Of a DNA stretch of 64,000 bases, positions 26,073 through 37,792 are shown piece by piece. How positions within the stretch are numbered: the first letter of the stretch is position 1; each line of letters starts with the position of its first letter. Source of the stretch: Amycolatopsis thermoflava N1165 (lineage in GTDB: Bacteria > Actinomycetota > Actinomycetes > Mycobacteriales > Pseudonocardiaceae); NCBI RefSeq assembly GCF_000473265.1, contig NZ_KI421511.1, positions 7,847,314-7,911,313 on the forward strand. The letters are read 5' to 3'. Under the pieces are notes generated by a model that saw only the letters and a program-made list of their open reading frames with translations, had not been told where the DNA came from and did not search any database. A program made the translations under genes and the position numbers.

Positions 26073-27353
26073 ATGGCTGGCAACTTCCTGCTCACCTTGC
26101 TGCGCAAGGGGGCGGGGGTGCTGGCGTCCACGCCGGGCGAGCTGCCGGCGGAGATCGACGATCCGGAGCCGGTGTCCGCGCTCAAGCGGATGGGCGCCGT
26201 CGCGGCGAGCAGCACCGAGGGGCCGCGCTCGTCGCTGATGGTGCGCGCGACCCGGTACGCGGTGCTGCTGCCGCTGGTCTACCGGATCGGCGTGCTGCCG
26301 ATCGCCTGGGTGTGGCTGGTGGCCGCGCACGGTTTCGTGCTCTCGGCGACGGTGGTCGCCTGGGTGGGCGTGCTGGCGAACCTGACCGGGCTGGTGTGGG
26401 TGCTGCGCGTGCCGGACCGCAGCGGGCGCACCACGGCGTTGCTGCTGGCGGCCGATCTGGTGTTCGCGATCGCGGCGGGCGTGGCGGTCAGCGCGACGGC
26501 TTCGGCGGAGTTGTACTGGGCCGCCGCTTGGGTGCCGTTCCTGAACCTGACCGGGACGGTCGGGTTGTGGACGATGTGCCGGGGCGTGCCTGCCGGGCTC
26601 GCGCTGGTGGTGCTCGGGGTGCCGTTCCAGGTGGGGTTGCTCGCGCTCGGCGGGCAGTTGTCGATGTGGGTGCCGCCGCTGGTCAGCGGGACGGGGACGA
26701 TGCTCGTCGCCGTGGTGACGGCGGCCGGGACGCTGGTGCTGCTTGGGGTGGCGACGCGCTTGGCGCTGGCCATCGGGATGCGGCTCGGGGTGGCCGGGGA
26801 GCGGGCGCGCACGGAGCGGGCGCTGCACGACACGGTGCTGCAGGCGCTCGAAGCGATGGCGATGCACCGGGGCGGAGATCCGGCCGCCGAGCTGGACCGG
26901 GTGCGTGCGCAGGCGCGGGCGCAGGCGGCCGAGCTGCGGCGGGGGCTGGGCACGCCGGGCGGTGGCGGTCAGGGGCTCGCGGGGGAGCTGACCGGGCTGG
27001 CGACCGAGATGGCGCGGGAGGGGCTGCGGGCGCAGCTGGCGCTGTCCGACCTGGCCGACGACACCCTGACGGAGGCCCGTCGAGCAGCCGTCCGCGACGC
27101 GGCGCGCGAGGCGTTGCGGAACACGCTGAAGCACGCGGGCACCCGGGAGGTCGTGATGCGCCTCGCCGAGCACGAGGGCGGGATCGCGGTGGTGATCCGC
27201 GACCACGGAGTCGGCTACGACGAGGACGCGCGCCCGGCGGGCTTCGGGGTGAGCTCGTCGATGAAAGCGCGCCTCACCGAAGCCGGCGGCTGGTGCCGAA
27301 TCGACTCCAAACCAGGCCACGGCACGCGGGTGACCCTGTGGGTGCCGCGCTAG
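26073..27353 (+). CDS. NarL-type membrane histidine kinase
   Basis: A 426-residue sensor kinase. An N-terminal cytoplasmic stretch of about 65 residues is followed by six or so membrane helices (70-240), a HisKA_3-type dimerisation helix with His252 in ALHDTVLQALEAM, and an ATPase domain with the N box AREALRNTLKHAG and G boxes DHGVGYDED and GHGTRVTLW. Such kinases pair with NarL/LuxR regulators; the only one in the window, at 30778-31413, is 3.4 kb away, so partnership is speculative. GAGGAAGGA precedes the ATG at 26073. Signal unknown. Confidence 0.88.
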   Translation: MAGNFLLTLLRKGAGVLASTPGELPAEIDDPEPVSALKRMGAVAASSTEGPRSSLMVRATRYAVLLPLVYRIGVLPIAWVWLVAAHGFVLSATVVAWVGVLANLTGLVWVLRVPDRSGRTTALLLAADLVFAIAAGVAVSATASAELYWAAAWVPFLNLTGTVGLWTMCRGVPAGLALVVLGVPFQVGLLALGGQLSMWVPPLVSGTGTMLVAVVTAAGTLVLLGVATRLALAIGMRLGVAGERARTERALHDTVLQALEAMAMHRGGDPAAELDRVRAQARAQAAELRRGLGTPGGGGQGLAGELTGLATEMAREGLRAQLALSDLADDTLTEARRAAVRDAAREALRNTLKHAGTREVVMRLAEHEGGIAVVIRDHGVGYDEDARPAGFGVSSSMKARLTEAGGWCRIDSKPGHGTRVTLWVPR

Positions 27354-27413
27354 CGGTTCGGTGCCTCGGGACGGACGACGGAGCAGGCTCAGGACGGCGA
27401 CGTCCAGCCGTTA

Positions 27414-28487
27414 CTAATCCCCCAGGGGCAGGTGCGCGTTCGTCGCCTTGACGAGGGTTGCCAGGTCGGGCAGTTCGCGCACCTCGCGACCCGCCGCGCG
27501 CAGGGTTTCCGCTCCCACGCAGTCCACGAACAGGTTCGGCTCGCGCCAGGCGAACACCACTCGCGGGATGCCGGCGTTCAGGATGTGCTGCGTGCAGGAC
27601 ACCGCCCGCGACGCGCGCGAGCTGCACGGCTCCAGCGACGAGTAGATCGTCGCGCCGGTGAGGTCCGCGTCGCCCAGTTTGGCGATCGCCACCTCTTCCG
27701 CGTGGTCGTGCGGGTCGGTCTCGCCCGAGTACCCGGTGGCCAGCACCTCGTCGGCGGCGTTCACCACGATCGCGCCGACCCGGAACGTCGTCGACGGCGG
27801 GCACTTCTCCGCCAGCTCGATCGCCTCCCGCAGCCTGCGGTGGTCCCGTGCCGCCTGCCCCAGGTGGTACCGCATGAACACGACGTCCCCGATGCGGCGC
27901 GTCTCGGTCAGCTGCAGCCGTCCCGGCGGGAACCGGCCTGGCCCGACGAACCGCGGCGCCTCCGCCTCGCCGACGAACACCGGCGCGACCGCGAGTTGCA
28001 GTTCGTCCACCACGCCCGCGGTGAGGAACATCGTGTGGACCGCGCCGCCGCCCTCGACCATCAACCGCTCGATCCCGCGGCCGGCCAGGTCCGCCAGCAC
28101 GCGCCGCAGGTCGAGCGGGTCCCCGCCGTCGACCACGGTCGCCACCGCGCCCAGCCGCTCCCGCACCTTCGGCACCGCCGCGGCCGGGGTGTAGACCAGC
28201 TTCTCGACGTCGCCGGTGGTGAAGAAGTTCGCCGACGGGTCGAGGTCGCCGCTCCCGGTGATCGTGACCTTCGCCGGGTTGCCGCGCCCGGAGCGCACCA
28301 GCAGCCGCGGGTTGTCGGTGCGGATCGTGCCCGCCCCGACCAGGATCGCGTCCACCCCGGCGCGCTCGCCGTCGACCCGAGCGAAGTCCTCCTCGTTGGA
28401 CAGCAGGAGCCGCCGGTCGCTGGTGTCGTCGAGGTAGCCGTCCAGGGAAACCGCCGCCGAGGCGAGGACGTACGGGCGCGTGCTCAC
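27414..28487 (-). CDS. RibD-like fusion with reductase first, deaminase second
   Basis: A 357-residue protein with the two activities of riboflavin enzyme RibD in reverse order. Residues 1-215 are a RibD_C/dihydrofolate-reductase-like domain (AVSLDGYLDD, GAGTIRTDNP, LMVEGGGAVHT). Residues about 216-357 are a cytidine-deaminase-like domain with His262-Ala-Glu264 and Pro287-Cys288 plus Cys298 as zinc site. E. coli RibD has deaminase first. No other rib genes are nearby, so it may act in riboflavin synthesis or on a related pyrimidine. The GTG at 28487 was chosen because GGGGG precedes it; an ATG nine codons earlier is possible. Confidence 0.82.
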   Translation of the reverse strand: MSTRPYVLASAAVSLDGYLDDTSDRRLLLSNEEDFARVDGERAGVDAILVGAGTIRTDNPRLLVRSGRGNPAKVTITGSGDLDPSANFFTTGDVEKLVYTPAAAVPKVRERLGAVATVVDGGDPLDLRRVLADLAGRGIERLMVEGGGAVHTMFLTAGVVDELQLAVAPVFVGEAEAPRFVGPGRFPPGRLQLTETRRIGDVVFMRYHLGQAARDHRRLREAIELAEKCPPSTTFRVGAIVVNAADEVLATGYSGETDPHDHAEEVAIAKLGDADLTGATIYSSLEPCSSRASRAVSCTQHILNAGIPRVVFAWREPNLFVDCVGAETLRAAGREVRELPDLATLVKATNAHLPLGD

Positions 28488-28580
28488 CCCCCGGAGTCTG
28501 CCACCGTCCCGCATCGCGGGCCGTTTTGACGCGGTCGGCTACTTTCGTGCACGGTGGAACGAAGTCCTGGGGGGTGCGCA

Positions 28581-29621
28581 GTGTCGAACGCCGCCGCGGT
28601 GCTCGGCGCGATCAGGCGGGAAGGCCCGCTGTCGCGGGCCGCGATCGCCGAGCTCACGTCGCTGAGCATGCCGACGGTCAGCCGTCAGGTCGCCGCGCTC
28701 GCCGAGGCCCGGCTGGTGCGGGACGCGCCGGACCTGGCCCGCGCCGGCGCCGTCGGACGGCCCAGGGTGCCGGTCGACATCGACGACACCGTGCTCGCCG
28801 CGTGCGGGGTGCACATCGGCGTCCGCACCACCACGTTCGGCATCGTCGACCTGCGCGGCCGGCTGGTCGGCAGCGAGAAGATCCCGACCCCGCGGGGCAG
28901 CGCCGAAGACGGGCTGGCGTACCTCGCCGCGAAGGTCCGTGCGTTCCTGCGGCGCTGGCGGGAGCGGCGGGTCGTCGGGCTCGGGCTCGCCACCGGCGGC
29001 CAGGTCGACATCGCCCGCGGCCTGATCACGCACGACCGGCTCGGCTGGCACCGCGCCCCCGCGCAGGCGGTGCTGGCGCGCGGGACGGGGCTGCCGGTGC
29101 ACGTCGACGGCCACGTGCCCGCGATGGCGCACGCCGAGCTGCTGTTCGGCGAGGGCAAGCAGTACCCGAGCCTGCTCTACTTCTACGCCCGTCAGGTCGT
29201 CGGCGCGGCGCTCGTGGTCAACGGCGTGCTGCACCGCGGCCCCGGCCAGGCCGGGTCCGTCGCGCACCTGCCGGTCGGCGGCGACGTGCGGTGCCCGTGC
29301 GGCCGGACCGGCTGCCTCGAAGCGACGGTCAACGACCAGACCGACCGGGGGGCGCTGGCCGAGCGCGCCGCGACGATGGGCCGGGCGGTCGCCATCCTGC
29401 GCGACGTCGTCAACCCGGACCAGGTCGTCCTCGGCGGTCAGAACATCACCGACGCGCCGGAGCACCTGGCGACCCTGCTGCACGCGTTCGCGGCGACGAC
29501 CGCGCTACCCGGCACCGACCTGGTGACCGTGACGAGGTTCGGCCCGGACGTCCAGGCCGTCGCGGCGTGCACCGGCGTCCTGGCGGACATCTTCGCCGAC
29601 CCGACGCCGCTGATGACGTGA
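28581..29621 (+). CDS. ROK-family transcriptional regulator
   Basis: A 346-residue protein with an N-terminal winged helix (LGAIRREGPLSRAAIAELTS, then SMPTVSRQVAAL) and a ROK sugar-kinase-like domain. The zinc motif CxCGxxGCxE is present as CPCGRTGCLEA, with His in VAHLPVGG. ATP-binding motifs at the start of the ROK domain are weak, so it is more likely a sugar-responsive regulator than a kinase. The GTG at 28581 follows GGGGGG; no sugar genes are adjacent. Its stop is one base from the end of the convergent eccE. Confidence 0.85.
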   Translation: MSNAAAVLGAIRREGPLSRAAIAELTSLSMPTVSRQVAALAEARLVRDAPDLARAGAVGRPRVPVDIDDTVLAACGVHIGVRTTTFGIVDLRGRLVGSEKIPTPRGSAEDGLAYLAAKVRAFLRRWRERRVVGLGLATGGQVDIARGLITHDRLGWHRAPAQAVLARGTGLPVHVDGHVPAMAHAELLFGEGKQYPSLLYFYARQVVGAALVVNGVLHRGPGQAGSVAHLPVGGDVRCPCGRTGCLEATVNDQTDRGALAERAATMGRAVAILRDVVNPDQVVLGGQNITDAPEHLATLLHAFAATTALPGTDLVTVTRFGPDVQAVAACTGVLADIFADPTPLMT

Positions 29622-29622
29622 C

Positions 29623-30693
29623 TCAGCCCGGCAACGCGAGCGGCAGCGTGCGCCGTACCGCGGCGGCGTGCCTGCCGTACAGCGGCACGACCGGCACGTC
29701 CAGGTCGCGGGTCCGGGGCGGGCGCCGCGTCCCGGCGTAGCGCGCCAGCCGCAGCGTGACCTCCTCCGCGAGCCGCCCGAAGCGGTTGCGGCGCAACGTG
29801 AACGAGGCCACCGTCAGGGCCGCCCCGCGAGCCGTCGACGTCAGCAGCACGGGCACGTCCTCACGCGTCAACGGGACGAAGCCGGCCTGCGCGGTCCCGC
29901 CCGCCGACCAGGCCTGCCAGCCGTCCGTCACCGGCGCCGGGGCGTCCGCGCCGAGGGTGGCGCGCAGCTCCGTCGCCAGTTCGCCGGCCTCCAGCAGCGT
30001 GCTGCCGTACCCGGCCTTCGCGAGCGCGCCCATCAACGCCAGCGCCGCCCGGGTCGTCGCCCGCAGCTCGCCCGCCTCACCACCGCCGCGGGCCAGCGCC
30101 GCCAGCGGCGCCTCGCTCGCCCGGTACCGCACCGCGACCAGGTACGTCCGCTCGCCGAAGCTCGTCCGCACCAGCAACTGGGCGCCTGCCAGCGGGATCT
30201 CCGGGTTGTCGCACGCGGCGCGCAGCAGGTCCAGCACCTTCGCCACGTCCGGCTCCACGCCCTCGCGCAGCCGGATCACCGTGGTCCAGCCGTCGCCGAC
30301 CCCGGCGACCCCGAACCGGTTCCCGGCGCGGTCGACGTGCTGCCGCAGCCGGAAGTCGTGGGCGAGCACGCGCAGCGGGTCGGCGGCCTGGCGGCGTTCG
30401 TCGTGCTGCAGCAGCCGGTAGGACACCCAGGTGAGCGCCCAGCCTGCCAGGTGCCGTCCCGCGAACCGGACGGACGTGGACGCGATCACCAGCACCGCCA
30501 GCACGGTCACGACGAGCTTCGCGGGCAGCACGTCGTGCACCGCCAGCAACGTCGCGACCAGAGCGGACTCCCAGACCGCGATCTGGGCGAAACCGATGGG
30601 CAGCACGAACGGCGCCATGGTGAACCGGCGGGGCCGGGGTGCTTCGGGTGCGGTCCCGCCACCGGCGGAGACCCCCGCGTCGGCAGCGGTCAA
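29623..30693 (-). CDS. eccE: EccE-like type VII secretion protein, orphan
   Basis: A 356-residue protein with two N-terminal membrane helices (about 30-48 and 54-72) and a cytosolic/periplasmic domain carrying VSYRLLQHD, GVGDGWTTVIRL and RTSFGERTYLVAVRY, as in EccE, the outer rim subunit of ESX secretion machines. None of the other ESX parts (EccB, EccC, EccD, MycP, WXG100) is in the window. The TTG at 30693 was chosen because AAGGAGA precedes it. TATTCT on the minus strand at 30718-30723 could be its -10. It is divergent from a LuxR-type regulator. Confidence 0.72.
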   Translation of the reverse strand: MTAADAGVSAGGGTAPEAPRPRRFTMAPFVLPIGFAQIAVWESALVATLLAVHDVLPAKLVVTVLAVLVIASTSVRFAGRHLAGWALTWVSYRLLQHDERRQAADPLRVLAHDFRLRQHVDRAGNRFGVAGVGDGWTTVIRLREGVEPDVAKVLDLLRAACDNPEIPLAGAQLLVRTSFGERTYLVAVRYRASEAPLAALARGGGEAGELRATTRAALALMGALAKAGYGSTLLEAGELATELRATLGADAPAPVTDGWQAWSAGGTAQAGFVPLTREDVPVLLTSTARGAALTVASFTLRRNRFGRLAEEVTLRLARYAGTRRPPRTRDLDVPVVPLYGRHAAAVRRTLPLALPG

Positions 30694-30777
30694 CTCGCTT
30701 CTCCTTGATCCTGGTACAGAATAAACGGGGAACCGGTATTCGCTGCCGGGAAAAATGCCCACAGGGAGTGAGGTCCC

Positions 30778-31413
30778 ATGGCCGCGAGCGAGGGCGGGCC
30801 CATCCGGGTCGGCGTGATCGAGGACCACCCGCTGTACCGCTACGCGGTCGCGAACGTGCTCTCCGAGGCGAGGGACATCGAGCTGGGTCCCGTCGCGGAG
30901 TCGGTCGCCGCGTTCGCGAGCAACCAGGAACCGGCCGGGTGCGTCGTCGTGCTGGACCTCAAGCTGCGTGGCGTGACCGACTCGCAGGCCGTGCAGGAGG
31001 TCGTGCGGATGGGGCACAAGGTGCTGGTGGTGTCCGCGCACGCAGGCCAGGACGAGGTGCTCGGCGCGATCTCCGCGGGCGCGCGGGGATACCTGTCGAA
31101 GGACGCCGACGGCGACGACATCCTGCACGCGATCCGCGAGATCGCCGCGGGCAACTCCTACGTGTCGCCGACCCTGGCGTCGTTCCTGCTCGACTCGACG
31201 CGCCCGCGGGCCGGGGTGAAAAGCGTGCTGTCCGACCGCGAACGGCAGGTGCTGTCCCTGGTCGCCGCGGGGGAGCGGGACGCCGACATCGCCGAGGCGA
31301 TGTCGATCAGCGTCCGCACCGTCCGCTCCTACCTGGACCGGATCCGCGACAAGACCGGCCGCCGCCGGCGCCCCGAACTGACCCGGCTGGCCATCGAAGA
31401 GGGCATGGCCTGA
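30778..31413 (+). CDS. NarL/LuxR-family response regulator
   Basis: A 211-residue two-domain regulator. The receiver has the acidic pair Glu15-Asp16, phosphorylation site Asp60 (VVVLDLKLRG), Ser86 and Lys108. The output domain (about 145-211) is a LuxR helix-turn-helix: LSDRERQVLSLVAAGERDAD then SISVRTVRSYLDRI. No kinase is adjacent; the HisKA_3 kinase at 26073-27353 is a candidate. AGGGAG precedes the ATG at 30778. Divergent from eccE, which it may control. Confidence 0.92.
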   Translation: MAASEGGPIRVGVIEDHPLYRYAVANVLSEARDIELGPVAESVAAFASNQEPAGCVVVLDLKLRGVTDSQAVQEVVRMGHKVLVVSAHAGQDEVLGAISAGARGYLSKDADGDDILHAIREIAAGNSYVSPTLASFLLDSTRPRAGVKSVLSDRERQVLSLVAAGERDADIAEAMSISVRTVRSYLDRIRDKTGRRRRPELTRLAIEEGMA

Positions 31414-31419
31414 CCCGGC

Positions 31420-32214
31420 TCAGAGCCGCCGGTTCGCCAGAGCCCCGGTCGCGTTGCGGGCCTTCTCCGCGACCTCCGGGTCGATGTCCACGACGACCGA
31501 CTCGGGCCCCGCGCCCAGCTGCGCGTGCACGCGCCCGAACCCGTCCGCCACCGTCGAGTAGCCGATGCCGGTCGGCGCCTTCGGGTTCACCTCGACGCCG
31601 GACGCCGCCGGGTCGGCCTGGCCGCACCCCAGCACCCAGCAGCCGGAGTCGAGCGCCCGCGCCCGCACCAGCACCTCCCACTGGTCCCGCTTGCCCTCGC
31701 CCGCGCCCCACGACGTCGGCAGCACTACCGCGGACGCGCCCCGATCGGCCAGCGCCCGGAACAGCTCCGGGAACCGCACGTCGTAGCAGGTCGCGAAGCC
31801 CAGCGTCACGCCGTCGACCTCGACGGTCACCGGCGAGGCGCCGGGCGCGACCGTGTCGGACTCGCGGAAGCCGAACGCGTCGTAGAGGTGGATCTTGTCG
31901 TAGCCGGTGTGGTGCCCGAGCCCGGTGATGAGCAGGGTGTTGCGCACCCGGCCGTCCTCGTGCGGGGTGAACATCCCGGCCACCACCAGCACGCCGTGCT
32001 CGTCGGCGATCGCGGCGACCGACTTGGCCCACGGCCCGTCGAGCGGTTCGGCGACCGGCCCGAGCGGCACCCCGAACCGCGCCATCGCCGCCTCCGGGAA
32101 CACCACGACCCGCGCTCCCTCACCTGCCGCGCGCGCCACGCCCTCGCGGATCGGGGCGAGGTTCTCCGCGGGCTCGGCACTCGATGTGAGCTGGCACAAG
32201 CCGATCCGGAGCAC
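31420..32214 (-). CDS. Carbon-nitrogen hydrolase (nitrilase superfamily)
   Basis: A 264-residue amidase-type enzyme with the full triad Glu41 (FPEA), Lys107 (YDKIHLYD) and Cys143 (CYDVRFPEL). The compact size and DAFGFRESD loop resemble the Nit2/deaminated-glutathione amidase or omega-amidase group; the substrate is not certain. The GTG at 32214 follows AGGGAGG. It ends six bases from the convergent response regulator and is divergent from hisD. Confidence 0.9.
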   Translation of the reverse strand: MLRIGLCQLTSSAEPAENLAPIREGVARAAGEGARVVVFPEAAMARFGVPLGPVAEPLDGPWAKSVAAIADEHGVLVVAGMFTPHEDGRVRNTLLITGLGHHTGYDKIHLYDAFGFRESDTVAPGASPVTVEVDGVTLGFATCYDVRFPELFRALADRGASAVVLPTSWGAGEGKRDQWEVLVRARALDSGCWVLGCGQADPAASGVEVNPKAPTGIGYSTVADGFGRVHAQLGAGPESVVVDIDPEVAEKARNATGALANRRL

Positions 32215-32251
32215 GGGCTACCTCCCTGGTCGTCGTCAACGTTCCAACTCG

Positions 32252-32257
32252 TACCCT
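32252..32257 (+). promoter_or_regulatory. -10 box of the leaderless his operon promoter
   Basis: TACCCT at -12 to -7 from the hisD ATG at 32264, with no ribosome site between. Fits a transcript that starts at the start codon. Prediction. Confidence 0.6.
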
Positions 32258-32259
32258 AG

Positions 32260-35275
<3,016 letters not shown>

Positions 35276-35279
<4 letters not shown>

Positions 35280-35434
35280 GCAAGGAACTGGTCGCCGTGC
35301 TGCTGCTGGCGCTCGGCGGCTTCCTGGTCGGCGGCGTGTACAGCACGTGGAAGACGGCCAAGGTGCTCGCGATGCTGTTGCTGGTCGCCGCACTCTTGGC
35401 CGTCGGCGGCGCGATCGCCTGGCTGGTGTCCTAG
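35276..35434 (+). CDS. Small two-helix membrane protein in the his operon
   Basis: A 52-residue protein with two hydrophobic segments (about 6-22 and 31-50) separated by a short polar loop, VYSTWKTAK. The GTG at 35276 overlaps the hisB stop by four bases, so it is translated with hisB. Its stop shares the palindrome CTAG with the stop of the convergent MMPL gene. Small proteins like this follow hisB in other actinobacteria; the role is unknown. Confidence 0.75.
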
Positions 35435-37608
35435 CTCCGCGCGCCTTCCAGTTCGCGGCGCCGCTCGAGGTGCCTGGCGAGGCTTTCGCCCTCCACGTCG
35501 ACGTTCGGCAGCGCGCGGTGCAGCCACTTCGGCAGCCACCACGCGTGCTTGCCGAGCAGCGACATCACCGCGGGCACGATCGTCATGCGCACCACGAACG
35601 CGTCCACCAGTACGCCGAACGCCAGCGCGAACCCGATCGACTGGATCAGCGACAGCTCGGCCGCGATGAACCCGGCGAACACACTGATCATGATCAGCGC
35701 CGCCGCCACCACGACCCGGGCGCCGTGCTTGAACCCGCTCACCACGGCGTCGCGGGCGTCGGCGCCGTGCACGTAGTCCTCGCGCATCCGGGTCACCAGG
35801 AACACCTGGTAGTCCATCGCGAGGCCGAACAGCACGCCGATCAGCAGGATCGGCAGCATGCTCATGATCGGGCCGGTCGAGTCGACGCCGAGCAGGTCGG
35901 TGAGCCAGCCCCACTGGAACACCGCGACCACCGCGCCGAAGGTCGCCACGACCGAGCCGAGGAAGCCCAGCGTCGCCTTCAGCGGCACGATGATCGACCG
36001 GAACACCAGCATCAGCAGCAGGAACGCGAGCCCGACGATGAGGCCGAGGTAGGGCAGCATCGCGCCGGCCAGCTTCTCCGACACGTCGATCTGCAGCGCC
36101 GTCTGGCCGGTCACCGACAGCTTCGCGCCGGTGGCGCCGGAGAGGCGGTCGGACTGGTCGCGGATGCTCGCGACGAGCTGTTCGGTCGCCTCGCTGCTCG
36201 GGCCGCTCTTCGGGATCACGGTGACCAGCGCCGTGTCGCCGTCGGCGTTGAACTGCGCCTGCGTCACCGCGGCGACGTCCGGCAGGCGCGAGATCGAGTC
36301 GGTCGCCTCGGTGGCGGCCAGGCGCGGGTCGGGCGCGTCCGCGGAGTCGATGACGACGATCAGCGGGCCGTTGGTGCCCTCGCCGAAGCCCTTGCTGATC
36401 AGGTCGTAGGCCTTGCGCTGCGTCGAGTCGGGCGCGGCGGTGGCGTCGGTGGGCAGGCCGAGCTGCATGCTCAGCGCCGGGATCGCGACGACGAGCAGGC
36501 CGACCACCGCGGTCACCAGCACCGGGACGCGGTGCCGTCCGACGTACCGGGCCCAGCGCTCGCCCATCGCGGGCTTGCCGTTCTGCTTCGGGCGGGCGTG
36601 CTTGCCGACGACCTTCCGGCCGGCGAAGCCGAGCAGCGCGGGCAGCAGCGAGAGGGCGATGAGGACCGCGACGGCGACGGTCCCGGCGGCCGCGACGCCC
36701 ATCTGGCCGAGGATCGGGATGCCCACGACGGTGAGCCCGACCAGGGCGATGATCACCGTCAGGCCGGCGAACACCACGGCGGAGCCGGCGGTGCCGACCG
36801 CGCGCCCGGCGGCCAGTTCCGGATCGTGCCCCTCGGCCAGCTCGTGCCGGTAGCGGGAGACGATGAACAGCGCGTAGTCGATGCCGACGGCGAGGCCGAG
36901 CATCAGCGCGAGGATCGGGGTGTTGGAGTTCAGGTCGACGAACCCGGACACGGTCATCACGCCGGCCATGCCGACGCCGACGCCGATGAGGGCGGTCAGC
37001 AGCGGCAGCCCGGCGGCGACGATCGAGCCGAAGGTGATCGCCAGAACGATGGCCGCGACGATCACGCCGATGCCCTCGGTGGCCTCCGTGGCGGGCACGC
37101 CCTGGATCGCGTCGCCACCGAATTCGACGGTGAAACCGGCGCTCTTGGCCGCGTCGGCGGCTGATTTGAGCGCTTCGCGGTCACTGTCGGTCACGTCGGT
37201 GGCCGGGACTTTGTAACTCACCTGGGCCATGGCGATGCGGCCGTCCGCGGAGATCGTCCTGGCCTGGTACGGATCGGCGACCATCGCGACACCGGGCGCG
37301 GTCTTGATCTTGCCGACCAGCTCCTCGACGGTCGCGCGGGCGGCGGGGTCGGTGAGCGCCTGCCCGTCCGGCGCCTCGATCGCCACGCGCGCGGTCGCGT
37401 TGCCCGCCGCTGCCTGCGGGAACTTCTCCTTGAGGTGGTCGATGGCCTGCTGCGCCTCGGTGCCCGGGATGGTCACCGAGTTCGACATCTGGCCGGACAG
37501 CGTCAGCGCGCCGCCGCCCAGGACGAGCAGAACCGCCGTCCAGACGCTCGCGACGAGCCAGCGCCGGCGGAACGAAAACCGGGCTAGGCGGTAGAGCAGG
37601 GTGGCCAC
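35431..37608 (-). CDS. MMPL-family RND transporter
   Basis: A 725-residue transporter with two repeats, each of one membrane helix, a large outside loop, and five further helices (12 in total). The loops are about 45-165 and 400-500. Motifs GLAVGIDYALFIVSRYR and GLAMDYQVFLVTRMRED carry the proton-relay Asp/Tyr residues of MMPL proteins. Short MMPLs of this sort export lipids or drugs. The GTG at 37608 follows GGAG. It is divergent from a TetR regulator with a three-site operator between them, so it is likely repressed by that protein. It stands at the edge of DNA splitting the his genes. Confidence 0.92.
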   Translation of the reverse strand: MATLLYRLARFSFRRRWLVASVWTAVLLVLGGGALTLSGQMSNSVTIPGTEAQQAIDHLKEKFPQAAAGNATARVAIEAPDGQALTDPAARATVEELVGKIKTAPGVAMVADPYQARTISADGRIAMAQVSYKVPATDVTDSDREALKSAADAAKSAGFTVEFGGDAIQGVPATEATEGIGVIVAAIVLAITFGSIVAAGLPLLTALIGVGVGMAGVMTVSGFVDLNSNTPILALMLGLAVGIDYALFIVSRYRHELAEGHDPELAAGRAVGTAGSAVVFAGLTVIIALVGLTVVGIPILGQMGVAAAGTVAVAVLIALSLLPALLGFAGRKVVGKHARPKQNGKPAMGERWARYVGRHRVPVLVTAVVGLLVVAIPALSMQLGLPTDATAAPDSTQRKAYDLISKGFGEGTNGPLIVVIDSADAPDPRLAATEATDSISRLPDVAAVTQAQFNADGDTALVTVIPKSGPSSEATEQLVASIRDQSDRLSGATGAKLSVTGQTALQIDVSEKLAGAMLPYLGLIVGLAFLLLMLVFRSIIVPLKATLGFLGSVVATFGAVVAVFQWGWLTDLLGVDSTGPIMSMLPILLIGVLFGLAMDYQVFLVTRMREDYVHGADARDAVVSGFKHGARVVVAAALIMISVFAGFIAAELSLIQSIGFALAFGVLVDAFVVRMTIVPAVMSLLGKHAWWLPKWLHRALPNVDVEGESLARHLERRRELEGARS

Positions 37609-37658
37609 GTACTCGGCTCCAATTCAGTCGAGTGACATCCGATCCGGTGATACTCAAG

Positions 37659-37721
37659 CTAGCCGATCGGCAAGTGGAGCTCCAAGCCGATCGGCTAGTG
37701 TGTGACTAGCCGCACGGCTAG
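37659..37721. promoter_or_regulatory. Three palindromic TetR operators between the MMPL and TetR genes
   Basis: GCCGATCGGC occurs at 37662-37671 and 37686-37695, and GCCGCACGGC at 37709-37718; each is flanked by CTAG on at least one side. Centres are 24 and 23 bp apart, about two helical turns. The first two sites also form a larger 40-bp inverted repeat centred on TGGAGCTCCA. The array fits cooperative TetR binding on both divergent promoters. Confidence 0.75.
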
Positions 37722-37792
37722 CGCCTCAAACGTTTGCCGCAGGATTTCGCGTCGCGTACTCTTCGGCTGCTGACGAGGAGGTTCACCAGTCG

